A stretch of 64,000 nucleotides of DNA from Rosettibacter firmus (GTDB taxonomy: Bacteria; Bacteroidota; Ignavibacteria; Ignavibacteriales; Melioribacteraceae), in NCBI RefSeq assembly GCF_036860695.1, contig NZ_JAYKGJ010000003.1, positions 286,750 through 350,749 of the forward strand, written 5' to 3'. Shown piece after piece: positions 37,276-47,339 of this stretch. Both the position numbers and the translations under genes were made by a program. The number at the start of each line of letters is the position of its first letter. The first letter of the stretch is position 1. Below the pieces are notes generated by a model. That model had not been told where the DNA came from. It did not search any database and saw only the letters and a program-made list of their open reading frames with translations.

Positions 37276-38589
37276 ATGAATAATTTAAAACCAAACATAA
37301 AAACTTTCTACTTTTCAGTTACAGCCATAACAATTCTTGTACTCTCAGTTTTTATTTTTATGTATTTATTCGGAAATTTAGTTGACACTAAAACTCAAAC
37401 ACCTAAAAAAATTTATTTTGCAGATAATATTTCCAATAGCCACAAATATGCTATCGAAAAATTCAATGAATTACACAAAGGTAAAATTGAAGTAGTACCA
37501 ATTGATTTATCATTCGAAAAGTTTCAAACAAATGAACGAAAAGAATTATTGATGAGATATTTACGCAGTAGAAGTGACAGATTGGATATTTTTTCAGTCG
37601 ATCAAATATGGACACCCCGATTTGCAAAATTTGTAGAACCACTCAGCAATTACATTTCGACAAATGAACGGGATAATATAATCCCCTATGCACTCGAATC
37701 CTGTTTCTACAAAGGTCAACTTGTTGCTCTACCCTTATATATTGATATAAGTATTATGTATTATCGAAAAGATTTACTGGAGAAACTTCATAATTACAAA
37801 GAAATAAAAAAACAAATTGATAGTTCAATTACTTGGGAAAATTTTATTAAGTTAGGCTTGCAAATGAAAAACACCGAAATGCCATTTTATTTATTTCAAG
37901 CAGAAGCTTTTGAAGGATTGATGTGTAGTTTTGTAGAACTAATCGAATCACAAAATTCAAAAATACTTGAAGGTGAACCATTAAAACTCAATACACCAGA
38001 AGCAAACAAAGCTTTACAATTACTCGTTGATCTTGTTAACAAATATAAATTATCTCCCCAAGATATTACTAATTACAAAGAATATGATACTTACTATTAT
38101 TTCATTGATAGTGGAGCTATCTTTTTAAGGGGCTGGCCTGGTTTTCATAAATGGTATGAATTAAAATATAACGACAAAAGTTTCCCTCAAAAAGTTGGAA
38201 TCGCACCACTACCTCACTTTTCATATGGTTCAAGAAAAAGTATTGTAGGTGGTTGGAATTTGATGATTTCAAAATATTCAACTAAAAAGAACGAAGCAGT
38301 TGAATTTATTAAATTTCTCATTCAAGAAGATATTCAAAAAAAATTTTATGAATTAGGTGGTTATCTTCCAATCAATAAAAAAATCTATGAAGATAAAAAT
38401 TACTTAAGTCGTAACCGTGAATTGAATTTCTATAAATCTATATTTAAAACTTATGCAAGAAGACCATTTCTGGAAAAATACACTCGTTATTCTGATATAA
38501 TTTCTTATTATCTTAATCGTGCAATAAAAAATGAAATTTCAGTAAAGGATGCATTAAGTTTAGCCGAAAAGAATATTAATACAGAATAA
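37276..38589 (+). CDS. Membrane-anchored extracellular solute-binding protein (family 1)
   Basis: 437 residues. A hydrophobic helix at about 14-36 (FSVTAITILVLSVFIFMYLF) without a lipobox suggests an uncleaved anchor. The rest follows the carbohydrate-binding family 1 pattern: EKFNELHKGKIEVVPID, SRSDRLDIFSVDQIWTPRFA, VALPLYIDISIMYYRKD, and the C-terminal GGWNLMISKYSTKKNEAVEF. No ABC permease or ATPase gene is near; instead a histidine kinase and a sigma-54 regulator follow at 12-bp spacing. The likely role is a sensor that presents a bound sugar or other ligand to the kinase. Confidence 0.85.
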   Translation: MNNLKPNIKTFYFSVTAITILVLSVFIFMYLFGNLVDTKTQTPKKIYFADNISNSHKYAIEKFNELHKGKIEVVPIDLSFEKFQTNERKELLMRYLRSRSDRLDIFSVDQIWTPRFAKFVEPLSNYISTNERDNIIPYALESCFYKGQLVALPLYIDISIMYYRKDLLEKLHNYKEIKKQIDSSITWENFIKLGLQMKNTEMPFYLFQAEAFEGLMCSFVELIESQNSKILEGEPLKLNTPEANKALQLLVDLVNKYKLSPQDITNYKEYDTYYYFIDSGAIFLRGWPGFHKWYELKYNDKSFPQKVGIAPLPHFSYGSRKSIVGGWNLMISKYSTKKNEAVEFIKFLIQEDIQKKFYELGGYLPINKKIYEDKNYLSRNRELNFYKSIFKTYARRPFLEKYTRYSDIISYYLNRAIKNEISVKDALSLAEKNINTE

Positions 38590-38601
38590 AAGATTTTGAT
38601 A

Positions 38602-40083
38602 ATGAGAGAAAACATGGGAAATTTTTTAGATAATCTTAAGAAATATCACTTTGAATTTAAGCACCTTACAGTATTGTTCGTTGGACTGATTATCTTTCAA
38701 TTAATTCTCTCTTTTGTACATAAAGCTTCGTTGCGTAATTTTGTTGACAATGCACAGGAATGGTATCAAAAAAATTCTGCAGAAAGACTTGCAAACTTAA
38801 CCACAACAACTCTTGAATTATTTTATGAAACTGTTAAAATGAGAAAAACTATCGACCAGAATGAAAAACGAAGAATAATTCAATTCTTCGATATAATTCT
38901 AAATCAACAAATACTACAACAAAATATAGAAGAAATCTGTTTACTTGTGGGTGTAGGGGGAAAAATTAAAGCTATCGATAATGGTAACGAACTATATTCA
39001 GTAATGTTTGAACATCAATATGATAATAATAATTCTAATACTCACAAATATGCAATTCAACTTTATAAAAAAGTAAAAAACGAATTAATAGGGACAGAAC
39101 AAATTGTAAATGTTTTGAATAATAATACATATCATATTTTTGTACCCTTTGTTCCTAATGGTGAATATGCAGGTGCACTTTATATTCGTAATACTCCCGA
39201 TTTTTCATTTATTCAACGTGAAATGGTTTCGAGTTATGAAGAAACATCCATAATTTATTCAGCACTATTTTTACTTGGACTTTTAGCAATGTACTATATT
39301 TCAACTTATACAGTTAAAGAACGAGATGAAGCTCAAAAGCTATTAATGGAAGAACACGAAAGAAATATCAAACAACAAATTGAACACGAAAAAGAATCTA
39401 TGTTTACAAAAAGGATTTATCATACACATCACAAAGCAGAAAAAGTAATGGGATTCATCAAGGAAGATTTAAGAACACTTTCGACAGAAAATATAGATGA
39501 AATAAAATATCGTGCTACAAAGTATTCAAATTTTATATCTCGTGTTATTTATGATATGAAATGGTATGAACCACCAATTCAAACAATTAGAAATCCTTCG
39601 TTTTCAACTGATTTAAACGAAGTAATTAAATTTATGGTAGAAAATATTTTCAATAGAACATCACGAAAATCAAAATCTTTTGAAATAAAATTAAATCTTG
39701 ATGAAAGAGTTCCAAAGGTTAATATAAATGAGTTTGTAGTATGGGAAATTCTTGAACCTTTAATTCAAAATAGTATCGATCATGGTGGAGATTCTGGTTT
39801 ATTAATAACAATTTCAACAAAGTATAATCCAGAAACTCGCATTTCAAATATTATAATTGAAGATAATGGAAAAGGTATTAAACCCGAACTATTAGAAAAA
39901 AATGAAAAAGGCATTAAAAAAATTTTTCTTGAAAATGTATCAACTAAAAATATATCTCATGCTAATAGTGGTTATGGTTGTTATATTGCTTATGAAATCT
40001 CCACACAAAGATGTGGCTGGGAAATTGATGCGGAAAATTTACCTGAACATGGTTGTAGATTTACAATAACTATCAAAAATTAA
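38602..40083 (+). CDS. Sensor histidine kinase with unusual H-box, partner of the solute-binding protein
   Basis: 493 residues from the ATG at 38602 (an in-frame TTG lies 6 bp upstream). TM helices near residues 20-40 and 214-234 enclose a 170-residue periplasmic domain without a familiar pattern. A coiled coil (EERNIKQQIEHEKESMF-like) leads to the dimerisation region, where the phosphoacceptor is probably a histidine in IYHTHHKAEKVMGFI; this does not match the common HisKA HExxxP form. The ATPase part has an N box (EPLIQNSIDHGG), G1 (IEDNGKGI) and G2 (NSGYGCYIAYEIS). The next gene is its likely regulator. Confidence 0.85.
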   Translation: MRENMGNFLDNLKKYHFEFKHLTVLFVGLIIFQLILSFVHKASLRNFVDNAQEWYQKNSAERLANLTTTTLELFYETVKMRKTIDQNEKRRIIQFFDIILNQQILQQNIEEICLLVGVGGKIKAIDNGNELYSVMFEHQYDNNNSNTHKYAIQLYKKVKNELIGTEQIVNVLNNNTYHIFVPFVPNGEYAGALYIRNTPDFSFIQREMVSSYEETSIIYSALFLLGLLAMYYISTYTVKERDEAQKLLMEEHERNIKQQIEHEKESMFTKRIYHTHHKAEKVMGFIKEDLRTLSTENIDEIKYRATKYSNFISRVIYDMKWYEPPIQTIRNPSFSTDLNEVIKFMVENIFNRTSRKSKSFEIKLNLDERVPKVNINEFVVWEILEPLIQNSIDHGGDSGLLITISTKYNPETRISNIIIEDNGKGIKPELLEKNEKGIKKIFLENVSTKNISHANSGYGCYIAYEISTQRCGWEIDAENLPEHGCRFTITIKN

Positions 40084-40095
40084 AATGGTATTAAA

Positions 40096-41556
40096 ATGAA
40101 CAAGCAAGAAATAATAAAAATATTACTAATTGAAGATGAAGATTTTGATGTAAGACGTGTTGAAAACACAATTAAACCTTTTTCGGATAGAATTAAAATT
40201 TGTGAAGTTGTATCCGATGGGAAATCAGCACTGGAAATTTTAGAATCAAATAAGAATAATTATGATGTTGTAATTATGGATTATCAGATTGCTGGTGGAT
40301 TGCATGGAGAATATCTCATCAAAAAAATTAAAGATATCGATCAAACTTTGCAGATAATTGTTATCACTAAAATGACTATTAATATAACAGATTACGAATT
40401 TGCTCGAAGTTTAATAGAAGCAGGTGCTTTCTGGTATTGTACAAAATATCCTGGAGATATAGAAGAACATATTTATCAACCCACAGATTTTTTAATGTCA
40501 ATCTTTAATGCATATGAAAAGAAAAAGTTACTCAAAGAAAAACTAAAATCCACACAAAAATTAAGAAAGAATGTCGACGACATATTAACTTCCAAACAAA
40601 TTATTGGTGTATCCCAAACAGTTCAAAATCTAAAAGAACAAATAAAAAAATATTCGAATAGTAATGTGCCCATTCTAATTACTGGATTATCTGGAACAGG
40701 AAAAGAACTTGTTGCTTACAATATTCATTACAATAGTCCAAGAAAATATGAAAACTTTGTTCCAATAAATTGTGGTGGAATACCAGATCAATTAATTGAA
40801 AGTGAATTATTTGGTTACGAAAAAGGGGCTTTCACAGGTGCAGATAAAAGTAAACCAGGTCTCTTCGAAATTGCAAATAATGGAACAATATTTTTAGATG
40901 AAATTTCAGAGCTTCCTCTTTCCTCTCAAGTAAAATTACTTCGTGTTCTTCAAGATGGAGAAGTTGAAAAACTCGGTAGAACCGATAAAATCAAAGTTGA
41001 TGTAAGAATTATTTCTGCTACAAATAAAAATCTTGAAGAAGAAGTTAGAGAAAAAAGATTTAGAGAAGATTTATATTATCGTCTTAATGTTATTAACATA
41101 TATATTCCACCACTGAAAGAAAGAAGAGAAGATATTATTTATCTGATTGATTATTACATGAATCAATTTGCATTAGAAATAGGAAGAGAAGTTCCAGTAA
41201 TTTCTCAGGATGCAATGAAATTACTGGTTGATTATGATTGGCCTGGAAATGTGCGTGAACTAAAAAATCTTGTTCAACGACTTTTATTTTTTGACGATAA
41301 AATAATTAATCCAAAACTTGTTGAAACTGCACTTGGCAAAAAAATATACGAATTAGATAACTACTTTGGAAATGAAGGAGTAAGTTTTAAATCCCCCAAT
41401 GGTCCTCTCCCCTTAAAACAAATGGAAAGAATATTTCGTGAAAAATATTTTAAATATGTCCGCAGCAAAGTCAATTCAGATCAAGAAGCAGCAACTATAC
41501 TTGGTTTAGCACCACCCAATTATCACAGAATGTGTAAAGAACTTGGATTGAAATAA
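40096..41556 (+). CDS. Sigma-54-dependent response regulator, NtrC family
   Basis: 486 residues. Receiver domain 1-135 with Glu13/Asp14 and phosphoacceptor Asp62 (VVIMDYQIAGG). AAA+ domain with Walker A GLSGTGKE, the sigma-54 contact loop ESELFGYEKGAFTGADKS, Walker B GTIFLDEISELP and the arginine-finger region FREDLYYRLNVINIYIPPL. A Fis-type helix-turn-helix ends the protein (DQEAATILGLAPPNYHRMCKELG). It would activate sigma-54 promoters when phosphorylated by the adjacent kinase. The target genes are not evident; I found no convincing -24/-12 element in the window. Confidence 0.93.
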   Translation: MNKQEIIKILLIEDEDFDVRRVENTIKPFSDRIKICEVVSDGKSALEILESNKNNYDVVIMDYQIAGGLHGEYLIKKIKDIDQTLQIIVITKMTINITDYEFARSLIEAGAFWYCTKYPGDIEEHIYQPTDFLMSIFNAYEKKKLLKEKLKSTQKLRKNVDDILTSKQIIGVSQTVQNLKEQIKKYSNSNVPILITGLSGTGKELVAYNIHYNSPRKYENFVPINCGGIPDQLIESELFGYEKGAFTGADKSKPGLFEIANNGTIFLDEISELPLSSQVKLLRVLQDGEVEKLGRTDKIKVDVRIISATNKNLEEEVREKRFREDLYYRLNVINIYIPPLKERREDIIYLIDYYMNQFALEIGREVPVISQDAMKLLVDYDWPGNVRELKNLVQRLLFFDDKIINPKLVETALGKKIYELDNYFGNEGVSFKSPNGPLPLKQMERIFREKYFKYVRSKVNSDQEAATILGLAPPNYHRMCKELGLK

Positions 41557-41738
41557 ATTTTCATATTCCTGTAAATTTTAATCCCAGTAATGGTAAGCTA
41601 TTATTTGAACTTTTTTCTAAAAAATTAATTTATACAGATCAATAATCTTTCCATCAGCAATTTTCATAACTCACAGATAAAATTATTTCCAAAAAGTTTT
41701 AGTAATTTATAGGTTACGATTTTATAATTTCATTTAAA

Positions 41739-44531
41739 ATGAAAGCAGAAAAAGAAGAACATAAAATAATTATTAAAGGGGCTCGTCAGCATAATCTTAA
41801 AAATATATCTCTTGAAATTCCCAAAAATAAACTGGTTGTATTTACTGGAGTAAGTGGAAGTGGTAAATCCTCTCTTGTATTCGATACAATTTATGCTGAA
41901 GGTCAACGTAGATATGTTGAAAGCTTATCGGCATATGCAAGACAATTTCTTGAAAGAATGAACAAGCCAGATGTCGATTTTATTTATGGAATTTCACCCG
42001 CAGTTGCAATTGAACAAAAAACTGGGGCACGCAATCCACGTTCAACTGTAGCAACAAGCACAGAAATTTATGACTATTTAAGATTATTATTTTCAAGGAT
42101 TGGTAAAACAATATGCTTTAATTGTGGTAACGAAGTTAAACGAGATAATGTAGGAACAGTAACTCAATGGCTCGAAAATCAAAACGAAGAAAATAAATTT
42201 TATATTGGATTTCCAATTCACTATCACGAAGGAAGGACTTTAGAAGAAGAAATTGACTTACTCAAAAAGAAAGGTTACTTCAGAATTTTTTATAAAGATG
42301 AATTAATTGATATAAACTCGCAATCAATAGAAGAGATATCTGCCAAAATAAATAACAATTCCAGAAAAGAGATTATTATTGTTCTCGATCGTTTCAAAAT
42401 TAAAAAAGGAAAAGTACGAGAAACACTTGCAGAATCTATCGAAATAAGTTTCAAAGAAGGAGAAGGAAGATTAGCAATTATAAATGCAGATACAAACGAA
42501 ATAAAACACTTTACCAGATTTTATGAGTGTTGCGGAATAAAATACGAAGAACCAGAACCAAGATTCTTTTCTTTCAATAATCCATTTGGAGCCTGTCCTG
42601 TTTGTCAGGGCTTTGGAAAATCAATGGATTATGATATGAATCTTATTGTTCCCGATCCAAATTTAAGTATTAGTGAAGGTGCAATTGCACCATGGCGTAG
42701 TGTTAAATATAGTTCATATTTACGCGATCTAATTCGCAATAACAATGGTAGAATACCACTTAATGTTCCTTTCAAAAATTTAAATCAAGAACAGATTAAT
42801 TTATTAAAAGAAGGTTTTGGTAGTTTTGTTGGAATAAATGGATTCTTCAAGCATCTCGAAGAAAAAACTTATAAGATGCACATAAGAGTTTTGCTGAGTA
42901 AATACAGAGCTTATACAACATGTTCTGCCTGTCGTGGTTCCAGATTAAGAAGAGAAGCTTTACAAGTTAAAATTTCTGGCAAATCAATTTTCGATATTGT
43001 TCAAATGTCAATTGAACAGGCTCTCCAGTTTTTTAAGCAATTAGAATTAACAGAATACGAAAAAGCAATAGCAAAAAGAATTCACGATGAAATTGTAAAA
43101 AGGTTAACTTTTTTAAATGATGTTGGACTTGGATATCTAACACTTGATAGATTAAGCAGTACACTTTCTGGAGGCGAAACTCAGCGAATAAATTTAGCTA
43201 CATCATTAGGCTCTGCATTAATGGGAACTCTTTATGTTCTCGATGAACCATCAATTGGACTCCATCCTCGAGATAATTCTCGATTAATAAAAATTTTGAA
43301 ATCACTTAGAGATTTAGGAAATACAGTTCTTGTAGTTGAACATGATCCCGAAATGATGCGAGCTGCAGATTTAATTTTTGATATGGGTCCTCGTGCTGGA
43401 ATTCATGGTGGAGAAATAATTGCACACGGCACTTATGATGAGATAATAAAAAATGAAAAATCACTTACAGGAAAATATTTATCAAACAAATTAAAAATTC
43501 CAGTTCCACAAACAAGAAATACAAAAAAGACAGAATCAATAAAAATTATTGGGGCAAGAGAAAATAATCTTAAAAATATTACTGTTGAAATTCCACTTAG
43601 AAAATTTGTTGTTGTTACTGGAGTAAGTGGTTCAGGCAAAAGTACTCTTGTTCACGACGTGCTTTATGGAGGCTTAGTAAAATATTTAGGTGGGAATCCT
43701 CCCAAATTAGGCAAATTCGATTCTATTGAAGGTACAAAATACATTGATGATGTTGTAATAGTTGATCAATCACCAATTGGAAAATCACCTCGTTCTAATC
43801 CAATCAGTTATGTTAAAGGTTTTGAACTAATAAGAGAACTTTTTGCTTCCACTCCTCAAGCAAGAGCAAGAGGATACAAACCCGGGTTTTTTTCTTTCAA
43901 TGTTCCAGGCGGAAGATGCGAAACATGTGAGGGAGAAGGCTTTGTAAAAATTGAAATGCAATTTCTTGCAGATCTTTATCTTGAATGCGACGATTGTAAA
44001 GGAACTCGCTTTAAAAAAGAAGTAAGAGAAATTACTTATAAAGGGAAAAATATTGTTGATGTTTTAGAAATGACAGTTGATGAAGCACTTGAATTTTTTG
44101 TAAATCAAGATAAAATTGTATCTGTGTTGAAAGTATTATCAGATGTTGGATTGGGTTATATAAAACTTGGACAACCTTCAACTACCTTATCGGGTGGAGA
44201 AGCTCAAAGAGTTAAATTAGCTTATTATCTTACTCAACAACGTAAAAATCAACATATTCTCTTTATCTTTGATGAGCCTACAACTGGATTGCATTTTGAT
44301 GATATAAATAAATTATTAAAATGTTTTCATGTATTAATTGCAAACAAAAATTCTGTTTTAATAATTGAGCATAATCTGGATGTAATTAAATGTGCTGATT
44401 ATATAATTGATCTGGGACCTGAAGCCGGCGATAAAGGAGGCGAAATTGTAGCAACTGGCACTCCAGAAGAAATTGCAAAAAATCCTAAATCGTACACCGG
44501 ACAATTTTTAAAAAAGATTTTAGAGAATTAA
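41739..44531 (+). CDS. uvrA: UvrABC excinuclease subunit A
   Basis: Damage-recognition ATPase of nucleotide excision repair, 930 residues. The opening (IIIKGARQHNLKNISLEIPKN) and first Walker A (TGVSGSGKSSL), the ABC signature LSGGETQRINLA, the second half with VTGVSGSGKSTLVHDVLY, LSGGEAQRVKLA and the zinc module CETCEGEGF...CDDCKGTRF are all intact. The insertion-domain cysteines (CFNCG, CPVCQGFG, CSACRGSR) are also present. A 182-bp gap before it contains no gene. Confidence 0.97.
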   Translation: MKAEKEEHKIIIKGARQHNLKNISLEIPKNKLVVFTGVSGSGKSSLVFDTIYAEGQRRYVESLSAYARQFLERMNKPDVDFIYGISPAVAIEQKTGARNPRSTVATSTEIYDYLRLLFSRIGKTICFNCGNEVKRDNVGTVTQWLENQNEENKFYIGFPIHYHEGRTLEEEIDLLKKKGYFRIFYKDELIDINSQSIEEISAKINNNSRKEIIIVLDRFKIKKGKVRETLAESIEISFKEGEGRLAIINADTNEIKHFTRFYECCGIKYEEPEPRFFSFNNPFGACPVCQGFGKSMDYDMNLIVPDPNLSISEGAIAPWRSVKYSSYLRDLIRNNNGRIPLNVPFKNLNQEQINLLKEGFGSFVGINGFFKHLEEKTYKMHIRVLLSKYRAYTTCSACRGSRLRREALQVKISGKSIFDIVQMSIEQALQFFKQLELTEYEKAIAKRIHDEIVKRLTFLNDVGLGYLTLDRLSSTLSGGETQRINLATSLGSALMGTLYVLDEPSIGLHPRDNSRLIKILKSLRDLGNTVLVVEHDPEMMRAADLIFDMGPRAGIHGGEIIAHGTYDEIIKNEKSLTGKYLSNKLKIPVPQTRNTKKTESIKIIGARENNLKNITVEIPLRKFVVVTGVSGSGKSTLVHDVLYGGLVKYLGGNPPKLGKFDSIEGTKYIDDVVIVDQSPIGKSPRSNPISYVKGFELIRELFASTPQARARGYKPGFFSFNVPGGRCETCEGEGFVKIEMQFLADLYLECDDCKGTRFKKEVREITYKGKNIVDVLEMTVDEALEFFVNQDKIVSVLKVLSDVGLGYIKLGQPSTTLSGGEAQRVKLAYYLTQQRKNQHILFIFDEPTTGLHFDDINKLLKCFHVLIANKNSVLIIEHNLDVIKCADYIIDLGPEAGDKGGEIVATGTPEEIAKNPKSYTGQFLKKILEN

Positions 44532-44593
44532 ACTTATTTTACTTTCTTTTTCCAGTTTAACTTTTCATATTTACTAAAAAATAAATTTATGTT

Positions 44594-46744
44594 ATGAAAA
44601 AAGTATACTTATTTTTCTTTCTAACACTTTTTATCAATACTAATATTTTTTCTGATGATGGTTACCGTTTATGGTTGAAATACGATAAAATAAAAGATAA
44701 AAAAATTTTAGACTCCTACACGTCTCAAATAAAAGGCTGGATAGTTGAAGGTAATTCTCCTACCATTCTTGTTGCTAAAGAAGAACTTCAAAAAGGTCTG
44801 AACGGTTTACTTGGTAAAAAAATCAAAGAATTAAGTCAGATTAAAAACAATATAATTATTGCTGGAGTTTATTCTCAATCACATTATTTGAAAAATATTA
44901 ATCTATCTGAATCTCTCGTTGAAATTTCTAATGAAGGCTTTGTGATAAAATCAATAAAAATTGATAGTAAAAATGTTATTATTATTACTGGTAAAAGTGA
45001 TACAGGAATTTTATATGGCATATTTCATTTTCTTAGATTATTACAAACAAATAGTAATATAAAAAACATTAACATTGTATCTTCTCCAAAGATAAAACTT
45101 CGTTTATTAAACCACTGGGACAATCTCAATAGAACTGTAGAAAGAGGTTATGCTGGTTTTTCAATATGGGACTGGCATAAACTACCTGATTATATCTCGC
45201 CTCAATACAAAGATTATGCTCGTGCAAATGCATCAATTGGAATTAATGGCACTGTTTTAACAAATGTAAATGCAAATGCATGGGTTCTAACACATCAATA
45301 TTTAATTAAAGTAGCTGCTCTCGCAAATGTATTTCGTCCTTATGGAATAAAAGTTTATTTAACCGCTCGATTTAGTGCTCCAATTGAAATTGGGAATTTA
45401 AAAACAGCTGACCCATTAAACGAAGAAGTAAAGCAGTGGTGGAAAAATAAAGTTGATGAGATTTATAAATTAATTCCCGATTTCGGTGGTTTTCTTGTAA
45501 AAGCAAATTCAGAAGGACAACCTGGACCTCAAAATTATGGCAGAACACATGTTGATGGAGCTAATATGCTCGCCGAAGCTCTTGAACCTTATGGTGGAGT
45601 GGTAATGTGGCGTGCTTTTGTTTATGATAGTAATATTAAAGAAGATCGAGCCAAGCAATCATACAATGAATTCAAACCACTTGATGGTAAATTTAGAAAA
45701 AATGTATTAATACAGGTAAAAAATGGTCCAATCGATTTTCAACCACGTGAACCATTTCATCCACTTTTTGGTGCAATGCCAGATACTCCATTAATGATGG
45801 AATTTCAAATTACTCAAGAATATCTTGGTCAGGGAACTCATCTTGTTTATCTCGCTCCACTTTTCAAAGAATGTCTTGATTCCGATACTTATTCGAAAGG
45901 ACCTGGTTCTACTGTTGCAAAAATTATTGATGGTAGTTTAGAAAATCATTCAATCTCTGGAATTGCTGGAGTATCAAACATTGGAACCGATAGAAACTGG
46001 ACAGGACATTTATTCGGTCAGGCAAACTGGTATGCATTTGGAAGATTAGCATGGGACCACAATTTATCTTCTGATGAAATTGCAGAAGAATGGATTCGAA
46101 TGACAATTTCAAACGATAATGAAATTGTTTCAAAAATAAAATCAATTATGCTTAAATCACGAGAAGATTGTGTAAACTATATGACACCACTTGGTCTTCA
46201 TCATATTATGGGATGGAATCATCACTATGGTCCAGCTCCCTGGATTAAAGATAAACATAGAGATGATTGGACTTCCGTTTATTATCATCGAGCAGATACA
46301 AACGGAATTGGTTTCGATAGAACAGCAACAGGAAGTAATGCTGTATCACAATATTTTCCTGAAGTTGCAGAAATATTCTCATCTGTTGAAAAATGTCCTG
46401 AAGAATATCTTTTATGGTTTCATCATCTACCATGGGATTACAAAATGAAATCTGGAAAAACATTATGGGAAGAAATTTGTTATCATTATTATAATGGAGT
46501 TGAAGGTGTAAAAGAGACAATTAAAATCTGGGATTCTCTAAAAAATAAAATTGATAATGAACAATATAACCATGTAAAGATGTTATTAAATATTCAATTA
46601 AAAGAAGCTATATGGTGGCGTGATGCATGTGTATTATATTTTCAAACATTTTCAAAAAGACCAATTCCAGATGAACTTGAGAAACCAGAAAAAAGTTTAG
46701 ATTACTACATGAACTTAAATTTCCCTTATGCACCTGGAATTTAA
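44594..46744 (+). CDS. aguA: Alpha-glucuronidase, GH67, secreted
   Basis: 716 residues with a signal peptide (MKKVYLFFFLTLFINTNIFS). The N-terminal domain is followed by the GH67 TIM-barrel motifs LLNHWDNLNRTVERGYAGFS, the NSEGQPGPQNYGRTH segment with the conserved glutamate, MWRAFVYD, and GWNHHYGPAPW near residues 535-545. The enzyme releases 4-O-methylglucuronic acid from the end of xylo-oligosaccharides, acting here probably in the periplasm. No other xylan genes are next to it, although the anchored sugar-binding-like sensor lies upstream. A truncation is not seen. Confidence 0.93.
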   Translation: MKKVYLFFFLTLFINTNIFSDDGYRLWLKYDKIKDKKILDSYTSQIKGWIVEGNSPTILVAKEELQKGLNGLLGKKIKELSQIKNNIIIAGVYSQSHYLKNINLSESLVEISNEGFVIKSIKIDSKNVIIITGKSDTGILYGIFHFLRLLQTNSNIKNINIVSSPKIKLRLLNHWDNLNRTVERGYAGFSIWDWHKLPDYISPQYKDYARANASIGINGTVLTNVNANAWVLTHQYLIKVAALANVFRPYGIKVYLTARFSAPIEIGNLKTADPLNEEVKQWWKNKVDEIYKLIPDFGGFLVKANSEGQPGPQNYGRTHVDGANMLAEALEPYGGVVMWRAFVYDSNIKEDRAKQSYNEFKPLDGKFRKNVLIQVKNGPIDFQPREPFHPLFGAMPDTPLMMEFQITQEYLGQGTHLVYLAPLFKECLDSDTYSKGPGSTVAKIIDGSLENHSISGIAGVSNIGTDRNWTGHLFGQANWYAFGRLAWDHNLSSDEIAEEWIRMTISNDNEIVSKIKSIMLKSREDCVNYMTPLGLHHIMGWNHHYGPAPWIKDKHRDDWTSVYYHRADTNGIGFDRTATGSNAVSQYFPEVAEIFSSVEKCPEEYLLWFHHLPWDYKMKSGKTLWEEICYHYYNGVEGVKETIKIWDSLKNKIDNEQYNHVKMLLNIQLKEAIWWRDACVLYFQTFSKRPIPDELEKPEKSLDYYMNLNFPYAPGI

Positions 46745-46758
46745 TTTGGAGAGTAAAA

Positions 46759-47220
46759 ATGAAATACTGGCTAATGAAATCTGAACCTTCAGTTTTTTCA
46801 ATAGATGATTTAGCAAAATCAAAAAATCAAACTACTTACTGGGATGGTGTTCGTAATTATCAAGCAAGAAATTACATGCGAGATGAAATGAAAGCAGGTG
46901 ATAAAGTAATTTTTTATCACAGTAATTGCGAACAACCTTCTGCAGTTGGAATTTGTGAAGTTGTAAAAGAAGCATATCCAGATTTTACAGCTTTTGATCC
47001 TGAAAGTAAATATTACGATCCCAAAAGTAAAAAAGAAAATCCAACCTGGTTCATGGTGGATATAAAATTGATTAAAAAATTTAAAAATCCTGTACCGCTA
47101 ACAGAAATTAAGAAAAACTCAAAATTAAAAAACATTAAACTTGTGCAGCGTGGGAATAGATTATCTGTTATGCCACTAAAAAAAGAAGAGTTTAACGAAA
47201 TAGTAAGAATGGGAGAATAA
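46759..47220 (+). CDS. EVE-domain protein
   Basis: 153 residues of the PUA-like EVE family (MKYWLMKSEPSVFSIDDL, then YWDGVRNYQARNYMRDEMK and VIFYHSN). EVE domains bind modified bases; in bacteria the free-standing form is common and of uncertain role. AAttTGGAG lies just upstream of the ATG and only 14 bp separate it from the alpha-glucuronidase gene, so they may be co-transcribed without a functional link. Confidence 0.92.
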   Translation: MKYWLMKSEPSVFSIDDLAKSKNQTTYWDGVRNYQARNYMRDEMKAGDKVIFYHSNCEQPSAVGICEVVKEAYPDFTAFDPESKYYDPKSKKENPTWFMVDIKLIKKFKNPVPLTEIKKNSKLKNIKLVQRGNRLSVMPLKKEEFNEIVRMGE

Positions 47221-47339
47221 AACTGGAGTACAATCTATCATAGTAAATTAAATAAATAATGTTGTTATTAATTTATAAATTCGCTTTTTGAATCTGTATT
47301 AAATACTAATCTTGTAATCAAAGTAGACAAAAAAATTTA

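Noticed and set aside
37276..47220. Sigma-54 promoter for the NtrC-type regulator
   Set aside because: TGGCAC-like strings that I found are inside coding regions and lack the second box at the proper distance.
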